NCBI GenBank assembly: GCA_900770785.1
Contig: CAAGLJ010000143.1
Coordinates: 1-45,589 of the forward strand
DNA from: Lachnospiraceae bacterium
GTDB lineage: Bacteria > Bacillota > Clostridia > Lachnospirales > Lachnospiraceae
Direction: 5' to 3'
Length of the DNA: 45,589 nucleotides
The number at the start of each line of letters is the position of its first letter. The stretch's first letter is position 1. The notes under the pieces were generated by a model. That model had not been told where the DNA came from. It searched no databases and worked only from the letters and a program-made list of their open reading frames with translations. Below are positions 7,907 through 15,267 of the stretch, one piece after another. The position numbers and the translations under genes are program-made.

Positions 7907-7947
7907 AAAAAAACACCGCCCCCAGACATTTAAGTCCAAAAACAGTG
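7907..7947 (-). terminator. tRNA-Lys terminator with five G-U wobble pairs
   Basis: The minus-strand RNA reads CACUGUUUUUGGAC, loop UUAAAU, GUCUGGGGGCGGUG, then seven U. The stem holds a block of five consecutive U-G wobbles. On the plus strand the same positions become C-A mismatches, so the hairpin works in one direction only. It starts 5 bases after the tRNA-Lys 3' end. Confidence 0.75.
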
Positions 7948-7952
7948 CTTCG

Positions 7953-8025
7953 TGCGCCTCCAGGGGCTCGAACCCTGGACACCCTGATTAAGAGTCAGGT
8001 GCTCTACCAACTGAGCTAGAGGCGC
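7953..8025 (-). tRNA. tRNA-Lys (anticodon CTT)
   Basis: Minus-strand cloverleaf of 73 bases. Acceptor stem GCGCCTC/GAGGCGC with discriminator A; D arm AGCTCAGTTGGTAGAGC; anticodon arm CCTGA-CTCTTAA-TCAGG giving CTT; T arm GGGTTCGAGCCC. CCA is not encoded. Confidence 0.96.
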
Positions 8026-8046
8026 TTGCTTTGTAACACAAGTGTT

Positions 8047-8075
8047 ATTATATACCATTATTTTTTAATGTGCAA
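8047..8075 (-). promoter_or_regulatory. Promoter of tRNA-Lys
   Basis: On the minus strand TTGCAC (8070-8075), 17 bases, TATAAT (8047-8052), ending 21 bases before the mature 5' end. Confidence 0.72.
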
Positions 8076-8162
8076 GTATTTTTTTTATTTAAGACAGATT
8101 TTTTGCATTTTTTCTTTTGCTGCATTTTCTGTCCCTTTTTTGTAGATTACCGGATTAAATAT

Positions 8163-8197
8163 TACAATGGTGAGAGCTGTGATATCTCACCATTGTA
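8163..8197. terminator. 13-bp perfect hairpin after the secreted-protein gene
   Basis: TACAATGGTGAGA (8163-8175) and TCTCACCATTGTA (8185-8197) form a perfect 13-bp stem with a 9-base loop, 24 bases beyond the stop of the minus-strand gene at 8222. The following minus-strand tract (ATATTTAAT) is only moderately U-rich, so it may be a weak terminator or an RNA-stabilising 3' end. Confidence 0.6.
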
Positions 8198-8221
8198 CAT
8201 AAATTCTTTTTCCATATTCTT

Positions 8222-8941
8222 CTATTTTATGATATCCGACTCATACACCTTTTCCCAGATATACGCATTTTGAGCCATGATTTCCTGAAGCTTTTCGGTA
8301 TTTTCCTCTTTTTCCTTTCTCAAATCCTGCGTAGCTTCCTCGGCTTTCTGGTAATATCGATCAATTTCTGCTTCCAGCTCTTCAATTCTGGTCTGCTCCT
8401 TAACCAGAACTTCCTTTTCCTCCTGGGTAAGTACTTCAGATGCTTTGATTATTTCAATATAATTATCCATTTTTTTCTGTGTGGCATTCATATTATCCCA
8501 CAGCTTATCCCACAACTGACTATGAGCCTCCAGAAGCACTGCACGCTCATCATAATATTCCTGTGCTTCCTTCAAAATTGTATTGGTTTTTTTCTCAATT
8601 GCAATATCCAGACGCTCAAGCTCCTTATAGTAAGGTGCCAGTGCCTTATCCTCCTCAATAAGCTTCTGCTTTTCATCATCAGTAAGCATATCCAGCCCTT
8701 TTACGAAGTCTTCCATGCTCTGATTCAATTCTTTTTCATTTACAGGATAATTCACATCCTCTGCCATTGGATTAATTGGATCAACCCGGTTAGCCGGTTT
8801 ACTTTCCATCCTGTTTTCAGAAGCTGTTTCCACCATTTTTGTCCTTGCAGCTTCTGTAGAATTTGCTGCAAAAACACCTACTGCCGTTGCCGTCATGATT
8901 AATCCTGCTGCTGCCAACCCTGCAATTACTCTTTTTTTCAT
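8222..8941 (-). CDS. Secreted or membrane-anchored coiled-coil protein of unknown function
   Basis: A 239-residue protein I cannot place in a named family. MKKR plus the hydrophobic AGLAAAGLIMTATAVGVFA ending at about residue 25 is a signal peptide (AxA-type cut before NSTEA). The mature part begins with a low-complexity linker, then from about residue 70 is almost all charged heptad-like helix (KELERLDIAIEKKTNTILKE; EELEAEIDRYYQKAEEATQD), with DMLTDDEKQKLIEEDK and EVLTQEEKEVLVKEQ repeating a helix-turn unit. This resembles periplasmic/cell-wall sensor proteins such as CpxP-like helical hairpins in general form only. Phased 11-bp repeats and a -10 element lie upstream, and a broken two-component system lies next door, so it was probably that system's target. 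Confidence 0.75.
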   Translation of the reverse strand: MKKRVIAGLAAAGLIMTATAVGVFAANSTEAARTKMVETASENRMESKPANRVDPINPMAEDVNYPVNEKELNQSMEDFVKGLDMLTDDEKQKLIEEDKALAPYYKELERLDIAIEKKTNTILKEAQEYYDERAVLLEAHSQLWDKLWDNMNATQKKMDNYIEIIKASEVLTQEEKEVLVKEQTRIEELEAEIDRYYQKAEEATQDLRKEKEENTEKLQEIMAQNAYIWEKVYESDIIK

Positions 8942-9000
8942 CTTTTTATACCTTCCTTTCCTTTGAATCAGGTAAGTCTTATCTTTGCCTGTCTGTACTT

Positions 9001-9092
9001 ATCATACATTGGCATGCTTTAGTAAATCTCCTAAAATCTGTAGTGATTCTGTGGCAGGACAGGTATGTATTTGTGGCTAAACTGTGGCTAAA
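9001..9092 (-). promoter_or_regulatory. Phased 11-bp direct repeats upstream of the secreted-protein gene
   Basis: Written on the plus strand, successive 11-mers start at 9038 (CTGTAGTGATT), 9049 (CTGTGGCAGGA), 9060 (CAGGTATGTAT), 9071 (TTGTGGCTAAA) and 9082 (CTGTGGCTAAA). Four of five share a CTGTGGC-like head in exact 11-base phase. OmpR/PhoB-family regulators bind tandem 11-bp repeats. A minus-strand -10, TATGAT (9001-9006), lacks a good -35, as expected for an activated promoter. Confidence 0.55.
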
Positions 9093-9453
9093 CACTTTTT
9101 CTGCTAAGAGGAAGAGTCAAAGTGAACTCCGTCAGGCTACCCGAGGACTGAACCTGGATGCTTCCTCCCATTTTTTTTATTACCTCTGCGGTTATGGCAA
9201 GGCCAATTCCCGTATTTCCACCCTTTCCCTTATAAAACCGTTCAAAAATATGGGGTTTATCTTCCTGGGAAATGCCATGACCATCATCTGCAATTTTAAT
9301 AATAATCCTCTTTTTGGTATGGTCGCATAAAATTCCAATTTTTGTTTCAGCATAGCGCAGGGCATTGGAAAGTATGTTCATAACAGCCCTTTCCAACAGC
9401 TTTTCATCACCATATACCGGCAGCTCATCCTCTCCCAGCCTGCTGATTACCAT
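9088..9453 (-). pseudogene. Histidine kinase remnant: ATPase domain only
   Basis: About 121 residues remain of a sensor kinase: the end of the dimerisation region and the HATPase_c domain with N box (MNILSNALRYA), G1 box (DDGHGI), F box (IFERFYKG) and G2 box (GNTGIGLAI). No sensor, TM helix, HAMP or phospho-accepting His box is present. Its reading frame runs back out of frame into the receiver remnant at about 9453. The ATP-binding motifs are intact, so the loss looks recent, or is an assembly join. The frame has no ribosome site of its own. Confidence 0.82.
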
Positions 9454-9703
9454 CGGTATCCCTTGCCGTCAGGATAATGATCGGCACATCTGACTCTGCC
9501 CTGATTCTGCTGCACAATGACAGTCCATCCGTCCCGGGCATCATAACATCCATAATCAGTAAATCTGCGGGACTTTTTTCAAAGTCTTTAAGCAGGCTGT
9601 CTCCGGTTTCAAATACGGTTACAGAAAAGCCTTCCTTTTCTAAAAAGCATTTTAACAGCTGCCGGATATCCTCTTCATCATCTGCTATGTATATTTTCTT
9701 CAA
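9425..9703 (-). pseudogene. Response regulator remnant: truncated receiver domain
   Basis: The first about 82 residues are a receiver domain: acidic pair in IADDEED (D8-D9 region), phospho-acceptor Asp in LLIMDVMMPG and the switch Thr in IILTARD. The reading then leaves the family pattern (TDGNQQAGRG) and stops. The beta-5 lysine, the rest of the receiver and the OmpR-type DNA-binding domain are missing. It abuts the kinase C-terminal part in another frame, so an internal deletion of an RR-HK gene pair explains both. It starts 21 bases after the aldehyde dehydrogenase stop, with GGAGAGAAAG before the ATG. Confidence 0.83.
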
Positions 9704-9724
9704 GTACTCTTTCTCTCCTTCTTT

Positions 9725-11089
9725 CTATTTCAAAACTTTTCTTAAGGCGGCCAGCTTTTTCTCCGTAAAGGGTGGAAAACGAAACCGGTCTGCGAAGAGC
9801 TTTTTACTCTGCATAATGGCCTTCTCATGGGAAAAAGTACAAAAACCATAATAGCCATGATATCGACCCATACCACTGGCCCCTACTCCGCCAAAGGGAA
9901 GATGGGGATTGGCCAGGTGTATAATACAGTCGTTAATGCAGCCTCCTCCATAGGAATATTCATAAATAATCTTTTCAGCAAACTTCAGATTTTTTGTAAA
10001 AATATAGCAGGCCAGGGGTTTAGGACGATTTTTCAATTCCTCTAAAGCCGCATCAATCTGAGCATATCCAATAACCGGTAAAACAGGACCAAAAATCTCT
10101 TCCTTCATGCTTTCACTTTGAAAGGTAGCCTGGGGTAAAATAGCCGGTGCAATTTTTAATCTTTCCTCATCCTTTTGTCCTCCTATTACCCTTTCCTCCC
10201 TCTCAATCAGCCTTTTAAGACGCATATAATGATGGAGATTGATAATTTTGGGATAATCCGGGTTCGACAGAGGATCTCCATATAACTCTTCTATCTGCTT
10301 TTCCATAGCTTCCAGAAGAGCTTCCCTGATTTCCTCATCTACCAGGACAAAATCCGGCGCCACACAGGTCTGCCCCGCATTAATCAGCTTTCCCCAGATA
10401 ATCCTTCTGGCAGCCTCCTGTATATTTGCACTTTTCTCTACGATGCAGGGGCTTTTTCCCCCTAATTCCAGGGTCAGGGGGGTCAGATTCTCACTGGCCT
10501 GACGCATGACGATCCGTCCTACCCTGGCACTTCCGGTAAAGAAAATATAATCGTATTTTTCCTTAAGTATGGCATCATAGGTGTTTCCTTCTTCTACTAC
10601 ATAAAAATAGTATGCCTCAAAATTGGTACGAATCATTCTGGAAATCACATCGCTGGTATGGCTGCTGCTACGGGAGGTCTTTAATACGATGCAGTTGCCT
10701 GCTGCTATCGCCGCGACTGCAGGAGACAGAGCAAGCTGAAAAGGGTAGTTCCAGGGAGATAAAATCAGGGCCACACCATAAGGCTCATGAAGGGTAAAGG
10801 ATTTTGTCCCCCAAACCTGACGGACAGCTTTCTTTTTCCCTGGGCATGCCCACTGATGCAGATTCTTCAATGCCTCTTTGATTTCATTTAAAACCGGTTC
10901 TACCTCTAAAAGACAGGCTTCATACTCCGACTTGTTTAAATCCTTTTGCAAAGCCTGGTAAATCTCCGGCATATATTCATGAATGGCCTCTGACAGCCGA
11001 CATAGCTGCTTTTTACGAAAATCAATACTCTTTGTTTCATTAGTCTGAAAAAAATCCCTCTGAGACTGAACAACTTTACTTAACTGCAT
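9725..11089 (-). CDS. Aldehyde dehydrogenase (class 3-like, NAD(P)-dependent)
   Basis: Oxidises an aldehyde to the carboxylate with NAD(P). The 454-residue length matches the short class-3/YwdH-type family. Catalytic residues seen: Asn114 in SPWNYPF, Lys137 in IVLKTSR, Glu208 in LELGGKSP, nucleophile Cys242 in NAGQTCVAPD; FTGSARVG is the cofactor loop and EEIFGPVLPV the late motif. The usual VLKPSE reads VLKTSR, an unusual change beside the cofactor ribose. Many class-3 enzymes have a hydrophobic C-terminal tail; here the end is basic/aromatic (FADRFRFPPFTEKKL). Start at 11089 has AAAGGAGG upstream; an earlier frame start at 11116 would place that site within the gene. Substrate unknown, plausibly fatty or aromatic aldehydes. 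Confidence 0.9.
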   Translation of the reverse strand: MQLSKVVQSQRDFFQTNETKSIDFRKKQLCRLSEAIHEYMPEIYQALQKDLNKSEYEACLLEVEPVLNEIKEALKNLHQWACPGKKKAVRQVWGTKSFTLHEPYGVALILSPWNYPFQLALSPAVAAIAAGNCIVLKTSRSSSHTSDVISRMIRTNFEAYYFYVVEEGNTYDAILKEKYDYIFFTGSARVGRIVMRQASENLTPLTLELGGKSPCIVEKSANIQEAARRIIWGKLINAGQTCVAPDFVLVDEEIREALLEAMEKQIEELYGDPLSNPDYPKIINLHHYMRLKRLIEREERVIGGQKDEERLKIAPAILPQATFQSESMKEEIFGPVLPVIGYAQIDAALEELKNRPKPLACYIFTKNLKFAEKIIYEYSYGGGCINDCIIHLANPHLPFGGVGASGMGRYHGYYGFCTFSHEKAIMQSKKLFADRFRFPPFTEKKLAALRKVLK

Positions 11090-11137
11090 ACCCCTCTTCC
11101 CTCCTTTGCTTACCATTATATACCATATCTGTCTTTT

Positions 11138-11166
11138 TTGACAGCAGGAAAAAAAACATATACAAT
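11138..11166 (+). promoter_or_regulatory. Sigma-A promoter of the histidine phosphatase gene
   Basis: TTGACA (11138-11143), 17 bases, TACAAT (11161-11166); transcription from about 11173, 26 bases before the start codon. The opposite strand has a TATAAT (11115-11120) for the divergent aldehyde dehydrogenase but no good -35. Confidence 0.75.
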
Positions 11167-11198
11167 AGGCAAAAGAAAAGGAGGAGAAAGAAAAAATT

Positions 11199-11828
11199 AT
11201 GGAAATTTATATGATTCGTCATGGAGAAACCCAATGGAATAAAGAAAAAAGATTACAGGGAAGAGTCGATATTCCCTTAAACGAATATGGAATTCAGCTG
11301 GCCGGGATAACCGCTCATGCCCTTCAAAGCATTCCCTTTTCGAGAATATATACCAGTCCCTTAAGCCGGGCCAGGGAAACCGCCCGTATTCTGGCCGGAA
11401 ACCGTCCCGTAGAGCTTATTGAAGATAACCGTCTGTTGGAAATGGGTTTCGGAGAAGGTGAGGGGGCCGGGATAGCCGATATTTATGCACAGCCTGAACT
11501 GAATTTATACGACTTTATCCACAATCCTGCTGCCTATCATCCCCTTGCCGGAGGAGAGACCTTTGAAGAGCTCTATGCCCGCTGCCACTCCTTCATCCAG
11601 GAAGTGGTTCTTCCTGCCCAAAAGGACTGTGACTATATGATGATTGTGGCCCATGGTGCCCTTATCCGGGGCCTCATTCACTGTATTAACGGACGGCCTA
11701 CCAAAGATTTTTGGATAAAGACCCATAAAAACTGTTCTGTCACCATTGCCTCCTGCGAAAATGACCGTCTGCAGCTGAAGGAGGAAGGGAAGATATATTA
11801 TACGGAAAAAGTGGAAGCTACCTGGTAG
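11199..11828 (+). CDS. Histidine phosphatase family protein
   Basis: A 209-residue member of the phosphoglycerate-mutase-like branch of histidine phosphatases. The phospho-histidine motif MIRHGETQWN sits at residues about 5-14, followed by LNEYGIQLA, SPLSRARETA, the acidic LLEMGFGEGEG and the second catalytic His in MIVAHGALIRG. Cofactor-independent or phosphatase activity on an alpha-ribazole- or sugar-phosphate-like substrate is typical; the specific substrate cannot be told. A strong AGGAGG site precedes the ATG. Its last three codons lie inside its own terminator hairpin. Confidence 0.9.
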   Translation: MEIYMIRHGETQWNKEKRLQGRVDIPLNEYGIQLAGITAHALQSIPFSRIYTSPLSRARETARILAGNRPVELIEDNRLLEMGFGEGEGAGIADIYAQPELNLYDFIHNPAAYHPLAGGETFEELYARCHSFIQEVVLPAQKDCDYMMIVAHGALIRGLIHCINGRPTKDFWIKTHKNCSVTIASCENDRLQLKEEGKIYYTEKVEATW

Positions 11829-11843
11829 CCTCCACTTTTTTTT
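11810..11843. terminator. Bidirectional terminator overlapping both converging stop codons
   Basis: AGTGGA-a-GCTA, loop CCTGG, TAGC-c-TCCACT (11810-11836), followed by T8. The TAG stop of the histidine phosphatase (11826-11828) is in the stem, and the last antiporter stop codon begins in the T tract at 11842. AAAAA at the left edge supplies a U run for the minus-strand operon. Confidence 0.85.
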
Positions 11844-13761
11844 AAAATTGACTCAGAAGATAAATCAGAACTGCTACCAGTCCGGCCAGACTCATAAACA
11901 GTCCAAAGGAAAGGCTTCGTCCGATAATCGTATTATTTTCTGAAAAGGTTTCATAGAGCAAGGATAATTTATGCTCCTGATCCTCCTCCTTTTGGTTATC
12001 CAGCCATACCGTCTTATTCATACCATGTATGATCAAATCCAGAAAATGCCCTACATAGTGAGTAAACAGATTTCCTTCCTGTAATTCACGGGGCAGGGGG
12101 CTGTCACGATAGACGGTCTTTCGTAAAAGCACCACGATTCCATCCACCAGACGATCCAGAAATCGGCAGATAATTGTGGATAACAGAGGCAAAACCCTTA
12201 ACAAAAGTGGATTATATACCCTTTCCTCCAAATCCAGTCTTAAAGGCCAGATATCCACATACTTTCCTTCTCTGATCATCACCTTACGCACGATGAATAC
12301 ATAAACCAATATGCCTGTCCCTATGGAAACCAGTGATCCAATCAGATTTATTAAGGAAAAATAGTGAATCCCACCGGACATTTCTCCTGTCCCCATAAAG
12401 CTCTGTGCCATTCTGGCCAGCTTTTCCATTGTCAGCTTTGGAATACAACCCAGAACCGGAATGATTATTGCTGCCACCATTAAACAGGCTGCACTGGTTT
12501 TCTTCCAGTATGCCTTCTTTTCTTCATACTGCTTCTGTATTTTTTCTTCCTCATTTTTTTCCACAAAAACAGCCACAAACAGCTTCAGCATATAAGCACA
12601 GGTTAAACCGCCGCTGATGAGAAAAATCCACTCTATTATTTTCATTGCTGCAGGCCCGTACAGATAGGGTGCTTCTATTCCCTCTGCCAGCAGCATGCCG
12701 TATTCCACTATACTCTCATGAAGAAGGGTTTTACTGATGTAGCCGCTCCACAGAGGAACACCCGCAATTCCCATGGCCCCCATTAAAAATATACCCTTCA
12801 GCAAAGGTTTATTTCGCCCAAAGCCTCTTATTTCATTCAAATTCAGACGATGCAGATTCATATATACCGTTCCTGCTGCCAGAAACAGTACCAGCTTAAA
12901 CAGAGAATGGTTCATCATGTGTAGAACCGTCCCCCAGGCGGCAATGGTTCCATGCCCGCCAAGCAGTGCCTGCATACCGATTCCCACCAGAATGAAACCA
13001 ATCTGAGACATGGAGGAACAGGCCAATGTACGTTTCAAATCCACGCTGCACAGGGCCAAAAGAGCTCCCAAAACCATAGTAATTATTCCCAGTGTAAGAA
13101 TCAGGGTTCCCCAGCCGGCATCCCCTGTAAATATCCGGCTGGTAATGATGATTATGCCAAAGACCCCGGTTTTGGTCAAAATGCCGGACAGCAGGGCAGA
13201 AGCCGGTGCCGGTGCCACCGGATGGGCCTTAGGCAGCCAGATATGCATGGGGAAGGCTCCTGCCTTGGCCCCAAAACCAAACAGCAGGCATCCTCCTGCC
13301 ACATACAGCCTTGTATCACCCCAAAATGGTTTACAGGCTTCATAAAGGATGTCTATTTTCAAGCTTCCGGTCAGGTTATACAGCATAAATAATCCCATTA
13401 GCATGACCAGTCCTCCCAAAACAGCCACCGTCAGATAGGTAGCTGCTGCCCGAAGGGATTCTTTCTTCTCCTCCTGTGCCACCCACACATAGGAGGTAAG
13501 GGACATCAGTTCAAAAAAGAGAAAGGTAGTAAACAGGTCTCCTGACAAAAATACTCCCATAGTTGCCCCGTAAGTAGCTATGGTAAAGAAATAGTATCGT
13601 CCTTTATTTTTTTGATGTGCCATATATTCCTTTGAAAACAGCAGACATTCCAGCCACATGAAAGTGCTAATCACTCCATACAGCAGTCTGAACCCATCCA
13701 GCTCAAAGGAGAGGCCCAGACCACATACATCAGGAATATAATATTGCCATATTGTATTCAT
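11842..13761 (-). CDS. Mrp/NuoL-type proton-conducting antiporter subunit (largest copy)
   Basis: A 639-residue polytopic membrane protein, last gene of the antiporter operon. The proton_antipo_M core shows the conserved TM5 Glu in FLFFELMSL, TM7 Lys in GAKAGAFPMHIWLPKAHPVAPAPASALLSG, the TM8 His/Lys pair in HMMNHSLFKLVLF and the TM12 Lys in SGYISKTLLH, so its ion path looks complete. It starts directly in the core, without the N-terminal helices of full MrpA, but has a long C-terminal extension (about 420-639) with two extra hydrophobic segments separated by charged stretches and a final TM. Ribosome site AGGAGGG precedes the ATG, 12 bases after the previous gene. Confidence 0.88.
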   Translation of the reverse strand: MNTIWQYYIPDVCGLGLSFELDGFRLLYGVISTFMWLECLLFSKEYMAHQKNKGRYYFFTIATYGATMGVFLSGDLFTTFLFFELMSLTSYVWVAQEEKKESLRAAATYLTVAVLGGLVMLMGLFMLYNLTGSLKIDILYEACKPFWGDTRLYVAGGCLLFGFGAKAGAFPMHIWLPKAHPVAPAPASALLSGILTKTGVFGIIIITSRIFTGDAGWGTLILTLGIITMVLGALLALCSVDLKRTLACSSMSQIGFILVGIGMQALLGGHGTIAAWGTVLHMMNHSLFKLVLFLAAGTVYMNLHRLNLNEIRGFGRNKPLLKGIFLMGAMGIAGVPLWSGYISKTLLHESIVEYGMLLAEGIEAPYLYGPAAMKIIEWIFLISGGLTCAYMLKLFVAVFVEKNEEEKIQKQYEEKKAYWKKTSAACLMVAAIIIPVLGCIPKLTMEKLARMAQSFMGTGEMSGGIHYFSLINLIGSLVSIGTGILVYVFIVRKVMIREGKYVDIWPLRLDLEERVYNPLLLRVLPLLSTIICRFLDRLVDGIVVLLRKTVYRDSPLPRELQEGNLFTHYVGHFLDLIIHGMNKTVWLDNQKEEDQEHKLSLLYETFSENNTIIGRSLSFGLFMSLAGLVAVLIYLLSQF

Positions 13762-13773
13762 CCTTCATCCCTC

Positions 13774-15249
13774 CTATATTCTTCCTTCAACCACCGTCTG
13801 AATGAAATCGGTAACCGGCTCTGAGCACAGGCCAAAGCCCACAATGGCCAGGGCTAAAATAAACAGAGGAAGCTTCATCTGCCATCCCGGATCCTGAATC
13901 TTCTCTGACATATTTTCCTCATCCCCCTTCACAGGGAAAAATCCTCTCATCACCATCGTCAGCATATAAATTGCCGTCAGTAAAGCAGAAATAAGCAATA
14001 CAGCCACTCCTGCCAGGGCGAGTAAATTTTCACTTTCCACTGCTGCATAAGCCAGCCTCCACTTGCTGATAAAGCCTGCCATACCGGGAACACCCATCAA
14101 TCCCAGAGAGGAAATCGTAAGCACTCCAAAAACAAAAGGCATTTTTCTGCCCAGCCCATTCAATTCATATACATAATTCTTTCCGCTCTGGTGCATAATG
14201 GAACCGGCACAGAAAAAGGCCGTAATTTTCATTACTCCATGAAAAATCATGTGGGTTAAGGCTGCCGCCAGCCCCATAGGGGTCATGATTACCGCCCCAA
14301 ACAGAATATAAGACAGATTACTGACGGTGGAATAGGCCAGTCTTCTTTTTATATGGGTTTCCTTTATCGCTCTGGAAGAACCATAAAATATAGTAATTAT
14401 AGCTACCGTCATCACTACCGTCTGAGCCCAGCTTCCCTTAAGAAAATCCGTACCAAAGCTATAGTGGGTAATTCGGATAATGGCAAAGGCTCCCGCTTTC
14501 ACTATGGCTACCGCGTGCAGCAAAGCCGTAACGGGAGTAGGTGCCACACCGGCCTGAGGAAGCCAGGAATTAAAAGGACAAATAGCTGCCTTTACGCCAA
14601 AGCCAAAGAAAGCAATAACATATATTAACAATAATACATCCGCTTTGTCTCCCACCTTTGCCAAATCCAGTACACCGCCCAGATGGAAATTGGCTGTGGT
14701 TCCATAGCTGATAATAAAAATCAGACCGATGAAGGCAAAGGCTGCTCCCCCCAGGGAATAGTAAAGATATTTTCTGGCTGCCAGAACAGCCTCTCTGGTC
14801 ATGGTATGAAGGACTAATGGCATGGTAGACAAAGTCAACAGTTCATAAAAGAAATACATGGTCAGTAAATCTTCCGAAAAAGCCACCCCCAAGGTAATTC
14901 CATAGGTTATGGTATAAAACAAAAAGAAGTTATCCTGACGTTTATCATGCTCCATATAGGAAAAGGCATATAAAGTTGCCAAAGGCCATAATGCTGCAAT
15001 CAGGCCGCCAAAAACTGCCGACATTCCATCCATCCGCAGGGATAGAGAAAGCTTCTGTATAAAGTTGACGATTTCAAATCTCCCTTCCGGCGGATTAAAA
15101 ATCAGACAGGCTACCAGCAGACTGTTTATTATTACGATCGTCTCAATATAGATATTTTTGATTTTTCTGCTCTTTATGGGAACGAGGGGAATACTTATTC
15201 CCCCCAGAACAGGAATAAGAATAATTAAAAACATCATCCACTCTTTCAT
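13774..15249 (-). CDS. MrpD/NuoM-N-type antiporter subunit, third copy
   Basis: A 491-residue membrane protein with about 14 helices. Key ion-path residues present: Glu in YFFYELLTL, Lys in GVKAAICPFNSWLPQAG, a further Lys in HAVAIVKAG, His/Lys in HMIFHGVMKITAFF and Lys in GFISKWRLA. The first of its two copies of the discontinuous-helix Pro motif reads FNSWLPQAGVAPTP, unlike the HPVAPAPAS of its neighbours, so it is not a recent duplicate. Part of the multi-subunit cation/proton antiporter; 18-base gap to the preceding gene, ribosome site AAAGGAG. Confidence 0.87.
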   Translation of the reverse strand: MKEWMMFLIILIPVLGGISIPLVPIKSRKIKNIYIETIVIINSLLVACLIFNPPEGRFEIVNFIQKLSLSLRMDGMSAVFGGLIAALWPLATLYAFSYMEHDKRQDNFFLFYTITYGITLGVAFSEDLLTMYFFYELLTLSTMPLVLHTMTREAVLAARKYLYYSLGGAAFAFIGLIFIISYGTTANFHLGGVLDLAKVGDKADVLLLIYVIAFFGFGVKAAICPFNSWLPQAGVAPTPVTALLHAVAIVKAGAFAIIRITHYSFGTDFLKGSWAQTVVMTVAIITIFYGSSRAIKETHIKRRLAYSTVSNLSYILFGAVIMTPMGLAAALTHMIFHGVMKITAFFCAGSIMHQSGKNYVYELNGLGRKMPFVFGVLTISSLGLMGVPGMAGFISKWRLAYAAVESENLLALAGVAVLLISALLTAIYMLTMVMRGFFPVKGDEENMSEKIQDPGWQMKLPLFILALAIVGFGLCSEPVTDFIQTVVEGRI

Positions 15250-15267
15250 ACTTTTCCTGCTCCTTTC

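Noticed and set aside
8270..8902. Long plus-strand open frame rich in Phe/Cys opposite the secreted protein
   Set aside because: Complement of a coiled-coil gene rich in GAA/AAG codons; Cys/Phe-rich composition is typical of such shadows.
9043..9330. Plus-strand open frame over the kinase remnant
   Set aside because: It is the antisense shadow of the kinase frame, with no ribosome site or family pattern.
12175..12183. Perfect DnaA box TGTGGATAA (also TTATCCACA at 20913-20921 and 43019-43027)
   Set aside because: Single, scattered boxes mostly inside genes, without clustering or a DNA-unwinding element; the origin is expected beyond the right end.
12952..13392. Overlapping plus-strand frames opposite the antiporter gene
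   Set aside because: Antisense to a clearly conserved membrane protein; no start signals.
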